Source of the DNA: Vibrio tasmaniensis 1F-187
Lineage (GTDB): Bacteria; Pseudomonadota; Gammaproteobacteria; Enterobacterales; Vibrionaceae
Assembly: GCF_000272405.2 (NCBI RefSeq)
Contig: NZ_AJZM02000018.1
Span: forward strand, 1-25,397
Direction: 5' to 3'
DNA: 25,397 bases
The notes under the pieces: model-generated
The model's input: only the letters and a program-made list of their open reading frames with translations
The model's database searches: none
Told to the model about the DNA's origin: nothing
Part shown: one piece after another, positions 15,638 to 25,328 of the stretch
How the letters are laid out: each line of letters begins with the position of its first letter
Position numbering within the stretch: the first letter of the stretch is position 1
Position numbers and translations under genes: made by a program

Positions 15638-15667
15638 ATGACCATCATGCTCAATGGAGCTGAGTGA
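15638..15667 (+). CDS. Possible 9-residue leader peptide overlapping sdhC
   Basis: ATG at 15638, with AAGG 7 bases upstream, opens a frame reading MTIMLNGAE and stopping at TGA 15665-15667. The stop overlaps the GTG start of sdhC (GTGA). The sdhC ribosome site GGAG (15656-15659) lies within this small frame. The initiation signal looks better than that of sdhC itself, so translational coupling is plausible. There is no homology evidence for such a short peptide. Confidence 0.35.
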   Translation: MTIMLNGAE

Positions 15668-16056
15668 GCGAGCCCGTGAAAGAAAGAAAGACAAGACCTG
15701 TTAATTTAGATTTACAGACCATCCACTTTCCTATCACAGCAATAGCTTCCATCCTACACCGTGTGTCTGGGGTGATTACTTTTGTTGCGATCGGAATTCT
15801 GCTTTGGTTACTATCCATTTCCCTCTCTTCCCCTGTAGGCTTTATGGAAGCTAGCGACATTGTCGACGGTTTCTTCGTGAAGTTTATTCTGTGGGGCATT
15901 TTAACCGCTTTGGCTTACCACATTGCTGGTGGTATTCGTCACCTTCTTATGGACCTTGGTCACTTTGAAGAGCTGGAATCTGGCGCTAAGAGCGCGAAGG
16001 GTGCATTCGCAGCAACAGCGGTATTGTCTCTACTAGCGGGGATCTTAGTATGGTAA
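15664..16056 (+). CDS. sdhC: SdhC, succinate dehydrogenase cytochrome b556 subunit
   Basis: Membrane anchor of succinate dehydrogenase (complex II) that binds heme b with SdhD and helps form the ubiquinone site. The 130 residues include three hydrophobic segments (about 33-53, 70-90 and 112-130). The PVNLDLQTIHFPITAIASILHRVSG stretch contains S29 and R33 of the quinone pocket, and the heme ligand is H86 (LAYHIAGG). The start is GTG at 15664, with GGAG only 4 bases upstream; no ATG fits the family N-terminus. It overlaps sdhD by 7 bases. The gene begins the sdhCDAB-sucABCD cluster. Confidence 0.96.
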   Translation: MSEPVKERKTRPVNLDLQTIHFPITAIASILHRVSGVITFVAIGILLWLLSISLSSPVGFMEASDIVDGFFVKFILWGILTALAYHIAGGIRHLLMDLGHFEELESGAKSAKGAFAATAVLSLLAGILVW

Positions 16057-16397
16057 ACAACGTTTCTACTTTTGGTCGTAATGGTGTGCATGATTATCTA
16101 TTGATTCGTGCAACAGCCATCATTATGACGCTTTACACTATCTACCTAGTGAGCTTCTGTGCTTTCTCAGGTGATATTTCTTACGCATCTTGGACGCAAT
16201 TCTTTGGTGGTACTTTCACTAAAGTCTTCACCATGTTAGCGCTTACTTCAATTTTGGTTCACGCGTGGATCGGCTTGTGGCAAGTACTAACTGACTACAT
16301 CAAATGTGCAAAATTGCGCGTTGGTCTTCAAGTCGGTGTTGTTGCGGTTCTTCTAGGATATTTCTTCTCTGGTCTGTTTATTTTGTGGGGTGCGTAA
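16050..16397 (+). CDS. sdhD: SdhD, succinate dehydrogenase membrane anchor subunit
   Basis: Second membrane subunit of complex II, partner of SdhC in holding heme b and ubiquinone. Its 115 residues equal the E. coli length. H71 (SILVHAWIG) is the heme ligand, and D82 and Y83 (LTDYIK) match the quinone-site positions of E. coli. Three hydrophobic helices are evident. Its ATG lies inside the end of sdhC (7-base overlap), and its stop abuts the sdhA start, so the subunits are translated as a coupled block. Confidence 0.96.
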   Translation: MVNNVSTFGRNGVHDYLLIRATAIIMTLYTIYLVSFCAFSGDISYASWTQFFGGTFTKVFTMLALTSILVHAWIGLWQVLTDYIKCAKLRVGLQVGVVAVLLGYFFSGLFILWGA

Positions 16398-18164
16398 GTG
16401 ACTATTCCTGTTCGTGAGTTTGATGCTGTAGTAATTGGCGCTGGTGGTGCTGGTATGCGCGCCGCGCTACAAATTTCTGAGCAAGGCCTATCTTGTGCGT
16501 TGCTTTCTAAAGTTTTCCCAACTCGTTCTCATACTGTATCTGCGCAAGGCGGTATCACCGTTGCTCTTGGTAATGCGCATGAAGATCACTGGGAACAACA
16601 CATGTACGATACGGTAAAAGGTTCCGATTACATCGGCGACCAAGATGCTATCGAATACATGTGTAAAAATGGCCCTGAGTCGGTTATCGAATTAGAAAAA
16701 ATGGGTCTTCCATTTTCTCGTTTTGATAACGGCAGCATTTACCAACGTCCGTTTGGTGGCCAATCTAAGAATTTTGGTGGTGAGCAAGCGGCTCGTACCG
16801 CAGCGGCAGCTGACCGTACTGGTCACGCACTGCTACACACGCTTTACCAACAAAACATTAAACACAAAACGACGGTTTTCTCTGAGTGGTATGCACTGGA
16901 TCTTGTTAAAAACGAAGATGGTGCAATCTTAGGTACTACCGCGCTTTGTATGGAGACGGGTGAGGTTTGCTACTTCAAAGCGAAGGCAACAATCCTTGCT
17001 ACTGGTGGTGCTGGTCGTATTTACGCATCAACAACCAATGCTCACATTAACACTGGTGACGGTGTTGGCATGGCGATTCGTGCAGGCGTTCCAATGCAAG
17101 ACATCGAAATGTGGCAGTTCCACCCAACGGGTATCGCTGGCGCAGGTGTTTTGGTAACAGAAGGTTGTCGTGGTGAAGGTGGTTACCTTCTCAATAAAGA
17201 CGGCGAGCGCTTCATGGAACGTTATGCTCCGAATGCTAAAGATTTAGCTGGTCGTGATGTTGTAGCTCGTTCGATGATGGTTGAGATTCGTGAAGGTCGT
17301 GGTTGTGATGGTCCATGGGGTCCACACATCAAGTTGAAACTCGATCACCTAGGTAAAGAGACGCTTGAATCTCGTCTACCGGGTGTATGTGAGCTTTCTC
17401 GTACGTTCGCTCACGTTGATCCTGTTAAAGAACCAATTCCTGTAATCCCAACGTGTCACTACATGATGGGTGGTGTTCCTACACAGGTTTCTGGTCAAGC
17501 AATTAAACAAACTGAAGACGGTACAGACGTTGAAATTCAAGGTCTATTCGCTTGTGGCGAAATCGCTTCAGTATCAGTACACGGTGCAAACCGTCTAGGT
17601 GGCAACTCGCTACTTGATTTGGTTGTGTTCGGTCGTGCGACAGGTCTTCACCTTGGTGAGACTTTGAACAAACAAGCTGAAGCAAAACCTGCAACTGAAG
17701 CTGACATTGAACGTTCACTAGAGCGCTACAATCGTTGGGAAAACAGTACTGACGGTGAAGATCCTGCGGTAATTCGTAAAGACCTTCAGCAATGTATGCA
17801 GAACAACTTCTCTGTATTCCGTGAAGGTAAAGCGATGGCTGACGGCTTAGAAGAGCTGAAAGTGATTCGTGAGCGTCTTAAAAATGCACACCTTTCAGAC
17901 AAGTCGACTGAGTTCAACACGCAACGTATTGAGTGTTTAGAGCTTGAAAACTTGATGGAAACGGCATTCGCAACCGCGGTTGCAGCAAACTTCCGTACAG
18001 AGAGTCGTGGAGCGCATGCTCGTTTCGACTTCCCAGATCGTGATGATGAGCAATGGCTATGCCATTCTCTGTACAACCCTGAATCAGAAAGTATGACTAA
18101 GCGTGGCGTGAACATGGAACCTATCCATCGTGAAGCATTCCCGCCGAAAGCACGTGCGTACTAA
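16398..18164 (+). CDS. sdhA: SdhA, succinate dehydrogenase flavoprotein subunit
   Basis: Catalytic subunit that oxidises succinate to fumarate with covalently bound FAD, on the cytoplasmic face of the inner membrane. The 588 residues equal E. coli SdhA. The dinucleotide-binding motif [14 protein letters not shown] (11-24) is followed by the flavinylated H45 in SHTVSAQGG. Active-site motifs WQFHPTG, GRDVVAR, HYMMGG and [13 protein letters not shown] are intact. The start is GTG at 16398, directly after the sdhD TAA, with only a weak GGGTG ribosome site, so it probably depends on coupling. The C-terminus ends FPPKARAY as in the family. Confidence 0.97.
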   Translation: MTIPVREFDAVVIGAGGAGMRAALQISEQGLSCALLSKVFPTRSHTVSAQGGITVALGNAHEDHWEQHMYDTVKGSDYIGDQDAIEYMCKNGPESVIELEKMGLPFSRFDNGSIYQRPFGGQSKNFGGEQAARTAAAADRTGHALLHTLYQQNIKHKTTVFSEWYALDLVKNEDGAILGTTALCMETGEVCYFKAKATILATGGAGRIYASTTNAHINTGDGVGMAIRAGVPMQDIEMWQFHPTGIAGAGVLVTEGCRGEGGYLLNKDGERFMERYAPNAKDLAGRDVVARSMMVEIREGRGCDGPWGPHIKLKLDHLGKETLESRLPGVCELSRTFAHVDPVKEPIPVIPTCHYMMGGVPTQVSGQAIKQTEDGTDVEIQGLFACGEIASVSVHGANRLGGNSLLDLVVFGRATGLHLGETLNKQAEAKPATEADIERSLERYNRWENSTDGEDPAVIRKDLQQCMQNNFSVFREGKAMADGLEELKVIRERLKNAHLSDKSTEFNTQRIECLELENLMETAFATAVAANFRTESRGAHARFDFPDRDDEQWLCHSLYNPESESMTKRGVNMEPIHREAFPPKARAY

Positions 18165-18176
18165 GGAGATATGACC

Positions 18177-18890
18177 ATGAAACTGAATTTCTCTTTATAC
18201 CGTTACAACCCAGATGTGGACCAGAAACCTTACATGAAAGAGTACACCCTAGAGGTGGAAGAAGGTTCTGACATGATGCTTTTGGACGCGCTTATTCTTT
18301 TGAAAGAGCAAGATCCAACGATTTCATTCCGTCGCTCATGCCGTGAAGGTGTATGTGGTTCTGATGGTTTGAACATGAATGGTAAAAATGGATTGGCGTG
18401 TATCACGCCACTGTCTGCACTTTCTGGCCAAGATAAGATCGTAATTCGCCCACTTCCAGGTTTGCCTGTTGTGCGTGACTTAATCGTAGACATGACTCAG
18501 TTCTACGATAACTACGAAAAAGTTAAGCCGTTCTTAGTGTCTGATGGCAATGTGCCACCGGCTCGTGAAAACCTACAAAGCCCTGATGAGCGTGCTCATT
18601 TAGATGGTTTGTATGAATGTATTATGTGTGCATGTTGTACGACTTCATGCCCATCATTCTGGTGGAATCCAGATAAGTTCATCGGACCAGCTGGCCTACT
18701 TGCAGCATACCGTTGGCTAATAGATAGCCGAGATACGGCGACAGACGAACGTCTGTCCGATCTTGATGATGCATTTAGCGTTTTTCGTTGCCATGGCATC
18801 ATGAATTGTGTAAGTGTTTGTCCTAAGGGATTAAATCCGACGAAAGCGATTGGTCACATTAAGACCATGCTAGTGAATCGTTCGGTTTAA
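18177..18890 (+). CDS. sdhB: SdhB, succinate dehydrogenase iron-sulfur subunit
   Basis: Electron-transfer subunit of complex II that passes electrons from FAD to quinone through three iron-sulfur clusters. I choose ATG 18177 because AAGGAG then sits 8 bases away; the ATG two codons earlier (18171) is only 2 bases from it. This gives 237 residues beginning MKLNFSLYRYNPD (238 in E. coli). The [2Fe-2S] ligands are C55, C60, D63 and C75 (SCREGVCGSDG, GLAC). The [4Fe-4S] and [3Fe-4S] ligands lie in CIMCACCTTSCPS (148-160) and CHGIMNCVSVCPKG (205-218). It follows sdhA by a few bases; a hairpin follows before sucA. Confidence 0.97.
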   Translation: MKLNFSLYRYNPDVDQKPYMKEYTLEVEEGSDMMLLDALILLKEQDPTISFRRSCREGVCGSDGLNMNGKNGLACITPLSALSGQDKIVIRPLPGLPVVRDLIVDMTQFYDNYEKVKPFLVSDGNVPPARENLQSPDERAHLDGLYECIMCACCTTSCPSFWWNPDKFIGPAGLLAAYRWLIDSRDTATDERLSDLDDAFSVFRCHGIMNCVSVCPKGLNPTKAIGHIKTMLVNRSV

Positions 18891-18904
18891 GTTATATAAA
18901 AATT

Positions 18905-18934
18905 GCCGCCCTAGAAGTTTTGGGGCGGCCTTTT
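18905..18934 (+). terminator. Hairpin between sdhB and sucA, possible attenuator
   Basis: GCCGCCC and GGGCGGC form a 7-bp GC-only stem with an 11-base loop, followed after one C by four T residues. It lies 15 bases past sdhB and 54 before sucA. The short T-run and long loop suggest partial termination or an RNA processing or stability element, so sucABCD can still be read from sdhC. Confidence 0.55.
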
Positions 18935-18987
18935 AATAGCTCGGCATAGACCGCAGCAAACGTGAAAACTACTGGTTAAGGGAAAAT

Positions 18988-21807
18988 ATGCACAACGGCG
19001 TGATGAAGGCATGGCTCGAGTCTTCACACTTGGCTGGCGCCAATGCAACGTACGTAGAAGAACTCTATGAACTGTATCTTAGTGACCCCGATTCGGTAAG
19101 TGACGAATGGAGAAGCGTTTTTGAAGAACTGCCTGTGCAAGCTTCAGAAGCGGTGGAACAACCACACTCTCGTGTTCGTGAATACTTCCGTCGACTCGCT
19201 CAAGAAACAAAGCATTACAGTGTCCAAGTTAGTGATCCAGATGTCGATGCGAAACAAGTAAAGGTTCTGCAACTTATTAATGCCTATCGATTCCGAGGGC
19301 ATCAATCAGCAAATCTAGACCCCCTAGGTTTATGGGAAAGAGATACAGTCGCTGAACTGGACCCTTCTTTCCACACTCTTACCGAAGAAGACCTCAACGA
19401 GACGTTTAACGTCGGCTCTTACGCCATTGGCCAAGAGACGATGGTGCTTAAAGATCTCTACAAATCTCTAAAGCAAACGTATTGTGGTTCTATTGGTGCT
19501 GAATACATGCACATGACTAATACAGAACAAAAGCGTTGGATCCAACAACGTTTAGAGTCTGTATCTGGTCAACCGTCTTTCAATAAAGAAGAAAAGCAAG
19601 CTTTCCTAGAAGAGCTAACGGCTGCTGAAGGTCTTGAGCGCTATCTTGGTGCGAAATTCCCTGGTGCAAAACGCTTCTCTTTGGAAGGTGGTGATGCTCT
19701 TATCCCAATGACGAAAGAAATCATTCGTCATGCCGGTGGACAAGGCATGCGTGAAGTTGTTGTTGGTATGGCTCACCGTGGTCGTCTAAACATGCTGGTC
19801 AATGTGCTTGGTAAAAAGCCACAAGACCTGTTTGACGAATTTGCGGGCAAGCACAGCGATGATTCATGGGGTACTGGTGATGTGAAATATCACCAAGGTT
19901 TCTCTGCGGATTTCGCAACCCCAGGCGGCAACGTTCACTTAGCACTTGCATTTAACCCATCTCACTTAGAAATCGTAAACCCGGTAGTTATCGGTTCAGT
20001 ACGTGCTCGACAAGATCGTCTAGACGATAAAGACGGCAGCCGTGTACTTCCAATTACTATCCACGGTGATTCAGCTATCGCTGGTCAGGGTGTAGTGCAA
20101 GAGACGTTTAACATGTCTCAAGCGCGTGGTTTCTGTGTCGGTGGTACGGTTCGTATCGTTGTAAACAACCAAGTTGGTTTTACGACGTCTAACCCTCGCG
20201 ATACACGTTCTACGATGTACTGTACAGATATCGCAAAGATGGTTCAGGCTCCGATTTTCCACGTTAATTCTGATGATCCAGAAGCGGTTGCGTTCGTAGC
20301 GCGTCTTGCATTGGATTACCGTAATACCTTTAAGCGTGATGTTGTTATTGATTTGGTTTGTTACCGTCGCCACGGTCACAATGAAGCCGATGAGCCGAAT
20401 GCAACACAGCCTTTGATGTACCAAAAAATCAAGAAGCATCCAACACCACGTAAGCTTTATGCTGATGTGTTAATGGAGCGCGGTGAGTTTGGTATTGATA
20501 CGGCAACTCAACTGGTTAACGAATATCGTGATGCACTTGATCACGGTGAAGTTGTGGTTAAAGAGTGGCGCCCAATGGCACTTCACTCTGTGGATTGGTC
20601 TCCTTACCTAGGTCACGACTGGAACATTGAGTGGGACAATAAGATTGATATCGAGCGCCTGAAAGAGCTTGGTACTAAACTTTGCCAATACCCAGACAGC
20701 CACAAGCTGCAAAGCCGAGTAAATAAACTGTACAACGATCGAACTGCCATGGTGAATGGTGAGAAACAAGTCGATTGGGGTATGGCTGAAACACTGGCTT
20801 ACGCAACACTTGTTGACGACGGTAAGCGTATTCGTATCTCTGGCCAAGATTCAGGTCGTGGTACGTTCTTCCACCGTCACTCAGTACTGCACAATCAATC
20901 AGATGCAAGCACGTATGTTCCTCTTGCGAACATTCATGATAAACAAGGGCCATTCCAAGTGTTTGACTCTGTGTTATCTGAAGAAGCGGTACTCGCATTT
21001 GAGTATGGCTATGCGACAGCAGAGCCAAGCGGTCTCACCCTTTGGGAAGCACAATTTGGTGATTTCGCAAACGGTGCACAAGTTGTTATCGACCAATTCA
21101 TTTCATCAGGTGAGCAAAAGTGGGCACGTCTATGTGGTCTAACTATGTTGCTTCCTCACGGTTATGAAGGCCAAGGCCCTGAGCACTCTTCTGCGCGTCT
21201 TGAGCGTTACCTTCAGTTGTGTGCTGAACAAAACATGCAGGTTGTTGTTCCTTCAACGCCAGCTCAGGTTTATCACATGATTCGCCGTCAGGTTGTTCGA
21301 CCAATGCGTCGTCCACTGATTGTAATGTCACCTAAGTCATTGCTTCGTCACCCTTTGTGTACATCTTCTCTTGAAGATTTGGCAGAAGGCACGTTCCAAC
21401 CAGCTATCGCAGAAATTGATGATCTGGCTCCTGAGAACGTAAAACGCGTCGTGTTCTGTTCAGGTAAGGTTTACTTTGACCTGCTTGACCAAAGACGTAA
21501 GAATGAGCAAGACGATGTCGCTATTGTACGTATTGAGCAACTTTACCCGTTCCCTTATGAGGACGTGAGAGCTGCAATCGCACAATACACAAATGTAGTC
21601 GATTACGTTTGGTGTCAAGAAGAGCCACAAAACCAAGGTGCTTGGTACAGTAGCCAACATAATTTCCGAGCTGCTATCCCAGTAGGTGCTGATATTCAAT
21701 ACGCAGGTCGTCCTGCATCAGCGTCACCAGCTGTTGGCTATATGTCGGTACACTTGAAACAACAAAAAGCGTTAGTAGACGACGCTTTGACCCTACTTAA
21801 GAACTAG
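18988..21807 (+). CDS. sucA: SucA, 2-oxoglutarate dehydrogenase E1 component
   Basis: Thiamine-diphosphate enzyme that decarboxylates 2-oxoglutarate and transfers the succinyl group to the lipoyl arm of SucB. The 939 residues match the family (933 in E. coli). The N-terminal arm (LESSHLAGANATYVEELYELYL) resembles the E2-binding segment. H263 (GMAHRGRLNML), H302 (KYHQGF) and H326 (NPSHLE) lie in active-site regions, and HGDSAIAGQGVVQE with VNNQVGFTT lie in the cofactor domain. The transketolase-like domain with GHNEADEPNATQP and HGYEGQGPEHSSARLERYL follows. AAGGGAAAA precedes the ATG. sucB follows after 21 bases. Confidence 0.97.
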   Translation: MHNGVMKAWLESSHLAGANATYVEELYELYLSDPDSVSDEWRSVFEELPVQASEAVEQPHSRVREYFRRLAQETKHYSVQVSDPDVDAKQVKVLQLINAYRFRGHQSANLDPLGLWERDTVAELDPSFHTLTEEDLNETFNVGSYAIGQETMVLKDLYKSLKQTYCGSIGAEYMHMTNTEQKRWIQQRLESVSGQPSFNKEEKQAFLEELTAAEGLERYLGAKFPGAKRFSLEGGDALIPMTKEIIRHAGGQGMREVVVGMAHRGRLNMLVNVLGKKPQDLFDEFAGKHSDDSWGTGDVKYHQGFSADFATPGGNVHLALAFNPSHLEIVNPVVIGSVRARQDRLDDKDGSRVLPITIHGDSAIAGQGVVQETFNMSQARGFCVGGTVRIVVNNQVGFTTSNPRDTRSTMYCTDIAKMVQAPIFHVNSDDPEAVAFVARLALDYRNTFKRDVVIDLVCYRRHGHNEADEPNATQPLMYQKIKKHPTPRKLYADVLMERGEFGIDTATQLVNEYRDALDHGEVVVKEWRPMALHSVDWSPYLGHDWNIEWDNKIDIERLKELGTKLCQYPDSHKLQSRVNKLYNDRTAMVNGEKQVDWGMAETLAYATLVDDGKRIRISGQDSGRGTFFHRHSVLHNQSDASTYVPLANIHDKQGPFQVFDSVLSEEAVLAFEYGYATAEPSGLTLWEAQFGDFANGAQVVIDQFISSGEQKWARLCGLTMLLPHGYEGQGPEHSSARLERYLQLCAEQNMQVVVPSTPAQVYHMIRRQVVRPMRRPLIVMSPKSLLRHPLCTSSLEDLAEGTFQPAIAEIDDLAPENVKRVVFCSGKVYFDLLDQRRKNEQDDVAIVRIEQLYPFPYEDVRAAIAQYTNVVDYVWCQEEPQNQGAWYSSQHNFRAAIPVGADIQYAGRPASASPAVGYMSVHLKQQKALVDDALTLLKN

Positions 21808-21828
21808 AAGTAAAAGGAAAATACAGAC

Positions 21829-23037
21829 ATGACAATTGAAATTCTGGTTCCAGATTTACCTGAATCTGTGGCTGACGCAACAGTAGCGACTTGGCACAAA
21901 AAACCAGGCGAAGCCGTTGCACGTGATGAAGTCATTGTAGACATCGAAACAGATAAAGTAGTTCTAGAAGTACCGGCTCCTGAAGCGGGTGTTCTGGAAG
22001 CTATCATCGAAGAAGAGGGTGCTACGGTACTTTCTAAGCAGCTTCTGGCTAAAATTAAGCCTGGTGCTGTCGCTGGTGAACCAACGAAAGACACCACTGA
22101 AGATACAGAAGCTTCTCCTGACAAACGCCACAAAGCGGCGCTAACAGAAGAAAGCAACGATGCACTAAGCCCTGCTGTTCGTCGTCTTCTTGCAGAGCAC
22201 AACCTACAACCAGCTGACGTTAAAGGCACTGGTGTTGGTGGTCGTATTACTCGTGAAGACATTGACGCACACCTAGCAGCAGCGAAAGCGGCTTCGGCAG
22301 CAGCATCTGCACCAGCAGTTGAAGCGCCAGCAGCGGCTCGCAGCCAAAAACGCGTGCCTATGACTCGCCTACGTAAGACAGTTGCAAACCGTCTTCTAGA
22401 AGCGAAGAACAGCACTGCAATGCTGACTACTTTCAACGAAGTGAACATGAAGCCAATCATGGACCTTCGTAAGCAGTACAAAGACCAATTCGAGAAGCGT
22501 CACGATACGCGTCTTGGTTTCATGTCTTTCTACGTGAAAGCAGTAACAGAAGCACTGAAGCGTTTCCCAGAAGTTAACGCTTCTATCGATGGTACAGATA
22601 TCGTTTACCACAACTACTTCGACATCAGCATGGCGGTATCTACGCCACGTGGTTTAGTGACTCCAGTACTGAAAGACTGTGACACACTAGGTTTCGCAGA
22701 TATTGAAAAAGGCATCAAAGAGCTAGCAATCAAAGGCCGTGACGGCAAGCTAACTGTTGATGAGTTGATGGGCGGTAACTTTACTATCACGAACGGTGGT
22801 GTATTTGGCTCTCTAATGTCTACGCCAATCATCAACCCGCCTCAAGCGGCAATTTTGGGTATGCACAAAATCCAAGATCGTCCAATGGCTGTTGATGGCA
22901 AGGTTGAGATCTTACCAATGATGTACCTAGCGCTTTCTTACGATCACCGCCTAATCGACGGCCGTGAATCAGTTGGCTTCCTAGTGACCATCAAAGAGCT
23001 TCTAGAAGATCCTGCACGTCTGCTATTAGACGTTTAG
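21829..23037 (+). CDS. sucB: SucB, dihydrolipoamide succinyltransferase (E2)
   Basis: Core subunit of the 2-oxoglutarate dehydrogenase complex, transferring succinyl from lipoamide to CoA. The 402 residues (405 in E. coli) show one N-terminal lipoyl domain with the modified lysine K43 ([10 protein letters not shown]). A peripheral-subunit-binding domain follows at about 106-143 ([14 protein letters not shown] ... GRITREDI). Next comes a short alanine-proline linker (about 145-168) and the catalytic domain with H373 and D377 in [18 protein letters not shown] precedes the ATG with a rather long spacer. E3 (lpdA) is not in the window. A 206-base structured gap follows before sucC. Confidence 0.97.
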   Translation: MTIEILVPDLPESVADATVATWHKKPGEAVARDEVIVDIETDKVVLEVPAPEAGVLEAIIEEEGATVLSKQLLAKIKPGAVAGEPTKDTTEDTEASPDKRHKAALTEESNDALSPAVRRLLAEHNLQPADVKGTGVGGRITREDIDAHLAAAKAASAAASAPAVEAPAAARSQKRVPMTRLRKTVANRLLEAKNSTAMLTTFNEVNMKPIMDLRKQYKDQFEKRHDTRLGFMSFYVKAVTEALKRFPEVNASIDGTDIVYHNYFDISMAVSTPRGLVTPVLKDCDTLGFADIEKGIKELAIKGRDGKLTVDELMGGNFTITNGGVFGSLMSTPIINPPQAAILGMHKIQDRPMAVDGKVEILPMMYLALSYDHRLIDGRESVGFLVTIKELLEDPARLLLDV

Positions 23038-23047
23038 TATCTCTAAA

Positions 23048-23224
23048 ACGTCTAGTTAACCCGGTTAGCTAGACGTAAAAAGTTTCAAAGGCTAGGCTGC
23101 TCAACGTCTGGCCTTCACTTGAACTGTAAAGCCATTAGAAAATGGACAGCAGTTGATTTGAGAAGACCCTACAGACGTACCACAGGAAACTGTGTCGTTA
23201 TGGAAATAATAATCCCTTAAGGGA
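23048..23224 (+). other. Structured sucB-sucC intergenic RNA region
   Basis: Several inverted repeats are packed between sucB and sucC. They are ACGTCTAG / CTAGACGT (23048-23055 and 23069-23076, extendable by a GTTA/TAAC inner stem); CCATT-AGAA-AATGG (23132-23145) inside AACTG / CAGTT (23122-23126 and 23150-23154); CACAG-GAAA-CTGTG (23181-23194), a GNRA-type tetraloop hairpin; and the palindrome TCCCTTAAGGGA (23213-23224). None is followed by a terminator-like T-run, so processing, stability or translation control are more likely roles. Confidence 0.5.
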
Positions 23225-23243
23225 AAATAAACGGAATATCAAA

Positions 23244-24410
23244 ATGAATTTGCATGAATACCAAGCCAAACAGCTGTTTGCAGAATTCGGTTTGCCTGTA
23301 CCAGAAGGTTTCGCATGTGATACTGCACAAGAAGCTTTCGAAGCTGCAGGTCGTATCAGTACAGCCAAGAAAGTCGTTAAGTGTCAAGTACACGCTGGTG
23401 GTCGCGGTAAAGCGGGCGGCGTAGAGCTACATGACACCAAAGAAGGCGTTAAAGAGTTTGCACAAAAGTGGCTAGGTAAAAACCTAGTGACTTACCAAAC
23501 AGACGCTAATGGTCAACCTGTAACAAAGATCCTAGTTGAAGAAGCATCGAACATTGCTAACGAACTTTACCTAGGTGCTGTTGTTGACCGTGCAACGCGC
23601 AAAATTGTATTCATGGCGTCAACTGAAGGCGGCGTGGACATTGAGAAAATCGCTGAAGAAACTCCAGAGTTGATTCACCAATCAGCGATCGATCCTCTAG
23701 TGGGCCCTCAAGCTTACCAAGGCCGTGAACTTGCGTTCAAACTTGGTCTAGTTGGCGATCAAATTAAACAGTTCGTTAAGATCTTCATGGGTCTTGGCCA
23801 AATGTTCTCTCAGTACGACCTAGCTCTACTAGAAATCAACCCGCTTGTAATTACTGGCGAAGGCAACCTGCTTTGTCTAGACGGCAAGATCAACATTGAC
23901 TCAAACGCAATGTACCGTCAGCCAAAGCTTCGTGAAATGCACGATCCTTCACAAGAAGACGAGCGTGAAGCGCACGCTGCTCAGTGGGAACTGAACTACG
24001 TAGCACTTGATGGCAACGTTGGCTGTATGGTTAACGGTGCAGGCCTTGCGATGGGTACGATGGATATCGTAAACCTACACGGCGGCAAGCCAGCAAACTT
24101 CCTTGATGTAGGCGGCGGCGCGACAAAAGAGCGTGTAGCTGAAGCATTCAAGATCATCCTTTCTGATGACAATGTTAAAGCAGTACTCGTAAACATTTTC
24201 GGTGGCATCGTTCGTTGTGACATGATCGCTGAAGGTATTATCGGTGCAGTTAAAGAAGTAGGCGTAACAGTTCCAGTAGTTGTTCGTCTAGAAGGTACAA
24301 ACGCAGACCTAGGTCGCGAAGTACTTGCTAATTCTGATGTTGATATCATTGCTGCTGTATCTCTAACAGATGCTGCTCAGAAAGTTGTTGCTGCTGCGGA
24401 GGCTAAATAA
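23244..24410 (+). CDS. sucC: SucC, succinyl-CoA synthetase beta subunit
   Basis: ATP-grasp subunit of succinyl-CoA synthetase, which makes ATP (or GTP) while converting succinyl-CoA to succinate. Its 388 residues equal the E. coli length. The N-terminal [16 protein letters not shown] and the nucleotide-binding [17 protein letters not shown] (about 47-63) are typical. EINPL near 200 and the phosphate-loop region [11 protein letters not shown] with LDVGGGA near 290 are intact, and [10 protein letters not shown] marks the C-terminal ligase domain. CGGA lies 9 bases before the ATG. The stop overlaps the sucD start by one base. Confidence 0.97.
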   Translation: MNLHEYQAKQLFAEFGLPVPEGFACDTAQEAFEAAGRISTAKKVVKCQVHAGGRGKAGGVELHDTKEGVKEFAQKWLGKNLVTYQTDANGQPVTKILVEEASNIANELYLGAVVDRATRKIVFMASTEGGVDIEKIAEETPELIHQSAIDPLVGPQAYQGRELAFKLGLVGDQIKQFVKIFMGLGQMFSQYDLALLEINPLVITGEGNLLCLDGKINIDSNAMYRQPKLREMHDPSQEDEREAHAAQWELNYVALDGNVGCMVNGAGLAMGTMDIVNLHGGKPANFLDVGGGATKERVAEAFKIILSDDNVKAVLVNIFGGIVRCDMIAEGIIGAVKEVGVTVPVVVRLEGTNADLGREVLANSDVDIIAAVSLTDAAQKVVAAAEAK

Positions 24411-25282
24411 TGTCTGTATTAATTAACAAAGACACTAAAGTAATCTGTCAGGGTTTCACTGGCGGTCAAGGTACATTCCACTCAGACCAAGCTATCGCAT
24501 ACGGTACGCAAATGGTTGGTGGTGTTTCACCTGGTAAAGGTGGTCAAACTCACCTAGGCCTTCCAGTATTCAACACAGTACGTGAAGCCGTAGAAGCGAC
24601 TGGCGCAACAGCAACAGTTATCTACGTACCAGCACCTTTCTGTAAAGATGCAATCCTAGAAGCGATTGATGCAGGTATCGAACTGATCGTAACAATCACT
24701 GAAGGTATCCCTACTACAGACATGATCGACGTTAAAGTGAAGCTAGAAGAAACTGGCGTTCGCATGATCGGTCCTAACTGTCCAGGTCTTATCACTCCAG
24801 ACGAGTGTAAGATTGGTATCATGCCTGGCCATATCCACAAGAAGGGTAAAGTAGGTATCGTATCTCGTTCAGGAACTTTGACGTACGAAGCAGTTAAGCA
24901 AACAACAGATGAAGGCTTTGGTCAGTCTACATGTGTTGGTATCGGTGGTGACCCTATTCCAGGTTCAAACTTCATTGATATCCTAAAACTTTTCCAAGAA
25001 GACCCAGAGACTGAAGCAATCGTAATGATTGGTGAGATCGGTGGTACTGCGGAAGAAGAAGCAGCTGAGTTCATCAAAGCAAACGTAACTAAGCCAGTTG
25101 TATCTTACATCGCTGGTGTTACTGCTCCTCCGGGTAAACGTATGGGCCACGCTGGCGCAATCATCTCTGGCGGTAAAGGTACTGCTGAAGATAAATTCGC
25201 AGCACTAGAAGCAGCAGGCGTTAAGACTGTTAAGTCTCTTGCTGACATCGGTAAAGGCCTACGTGAAATCACGGGTTGGTAA
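24410..25282 (+). CDS. sucD: SucD, succinyl-CoA synthetase alpha subunit
   Basis: CoA-binding subunit that carries the phosphohistidine intermediate of succinyl-CoA synthetase. The 290 residues compare with 289 in E. coli. The Rossmann-type CoA-binding domain shows [13 protein letters not shown] (13-25) and the conserved GPNCPG (121-126). The phosphorylated histidine is H247 in [19 protein letters not shown] lies 7 bases before the ATG inside sucC, and TAATG overlaps the sucC stop, so the two subunits are translationally coupled. This is the last gene of the operon, followed by a terminator after 46 bases. Confidence 0.97.
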   Translation: MSVLINKDTKVICQGFTGGQGTFHSDQAIAYGTQMVGGVSPGKGGQTHLGLPVFNTVREAVEATGATATVIYVPAPFCKDAILEAIDAGIELIVTITEGIPTTDMIDVKVKLEETGVRMIGPNCPGLITPDECKIGIMPGHIHKKGKVGIVSRSGTLTYEAVKQTTDEGFGQSTCVGIGGDPIPGSNFIDILKLFQEDPETEAIVMIGEIGGTAEEEAAEFIKANVTKPVVSYIAGVTAPPGKRMGHAGAIISGGKGTAEDKFAALEAAGVKTVKSLADIGKGLREITGW

Positions 25283-25328
25283 TCAGCTGGCTTTTATCTA
25301 ACGAGATAGAAGTTAACTGAATGATATT

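Larger units (their letters stand above)
15250..15663. other. Divergent gltA-sdhC regulatory region
   Basis: This 414-base gap separates gltA from the sdh-suc operon. It holds the gltA promoter, ArcA-like direct repeats and a short leader ORF directly before sdhC, listed separately. A TTGTTAACAA palindrome lies at 15521-15530. I could not fix the sdhC promoter with confidence, and I saw no strong CRP site. Confidence 0.65.

Noticed and set aside
15664..15666. Looking for an ATG start for sdhC instead of GTG
   Set aside because: No in-frame ATG upstream gives a family-like N-terminus; GTG 15664 has GGAG nearby and yields the expected length.
21804..22481. 225-codon open frame antisense to sucB
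   Set aside because: A low-complexity Ala/Ser/Arg shadow of the sucB lipoyl and linker region, with no recognisable domain.
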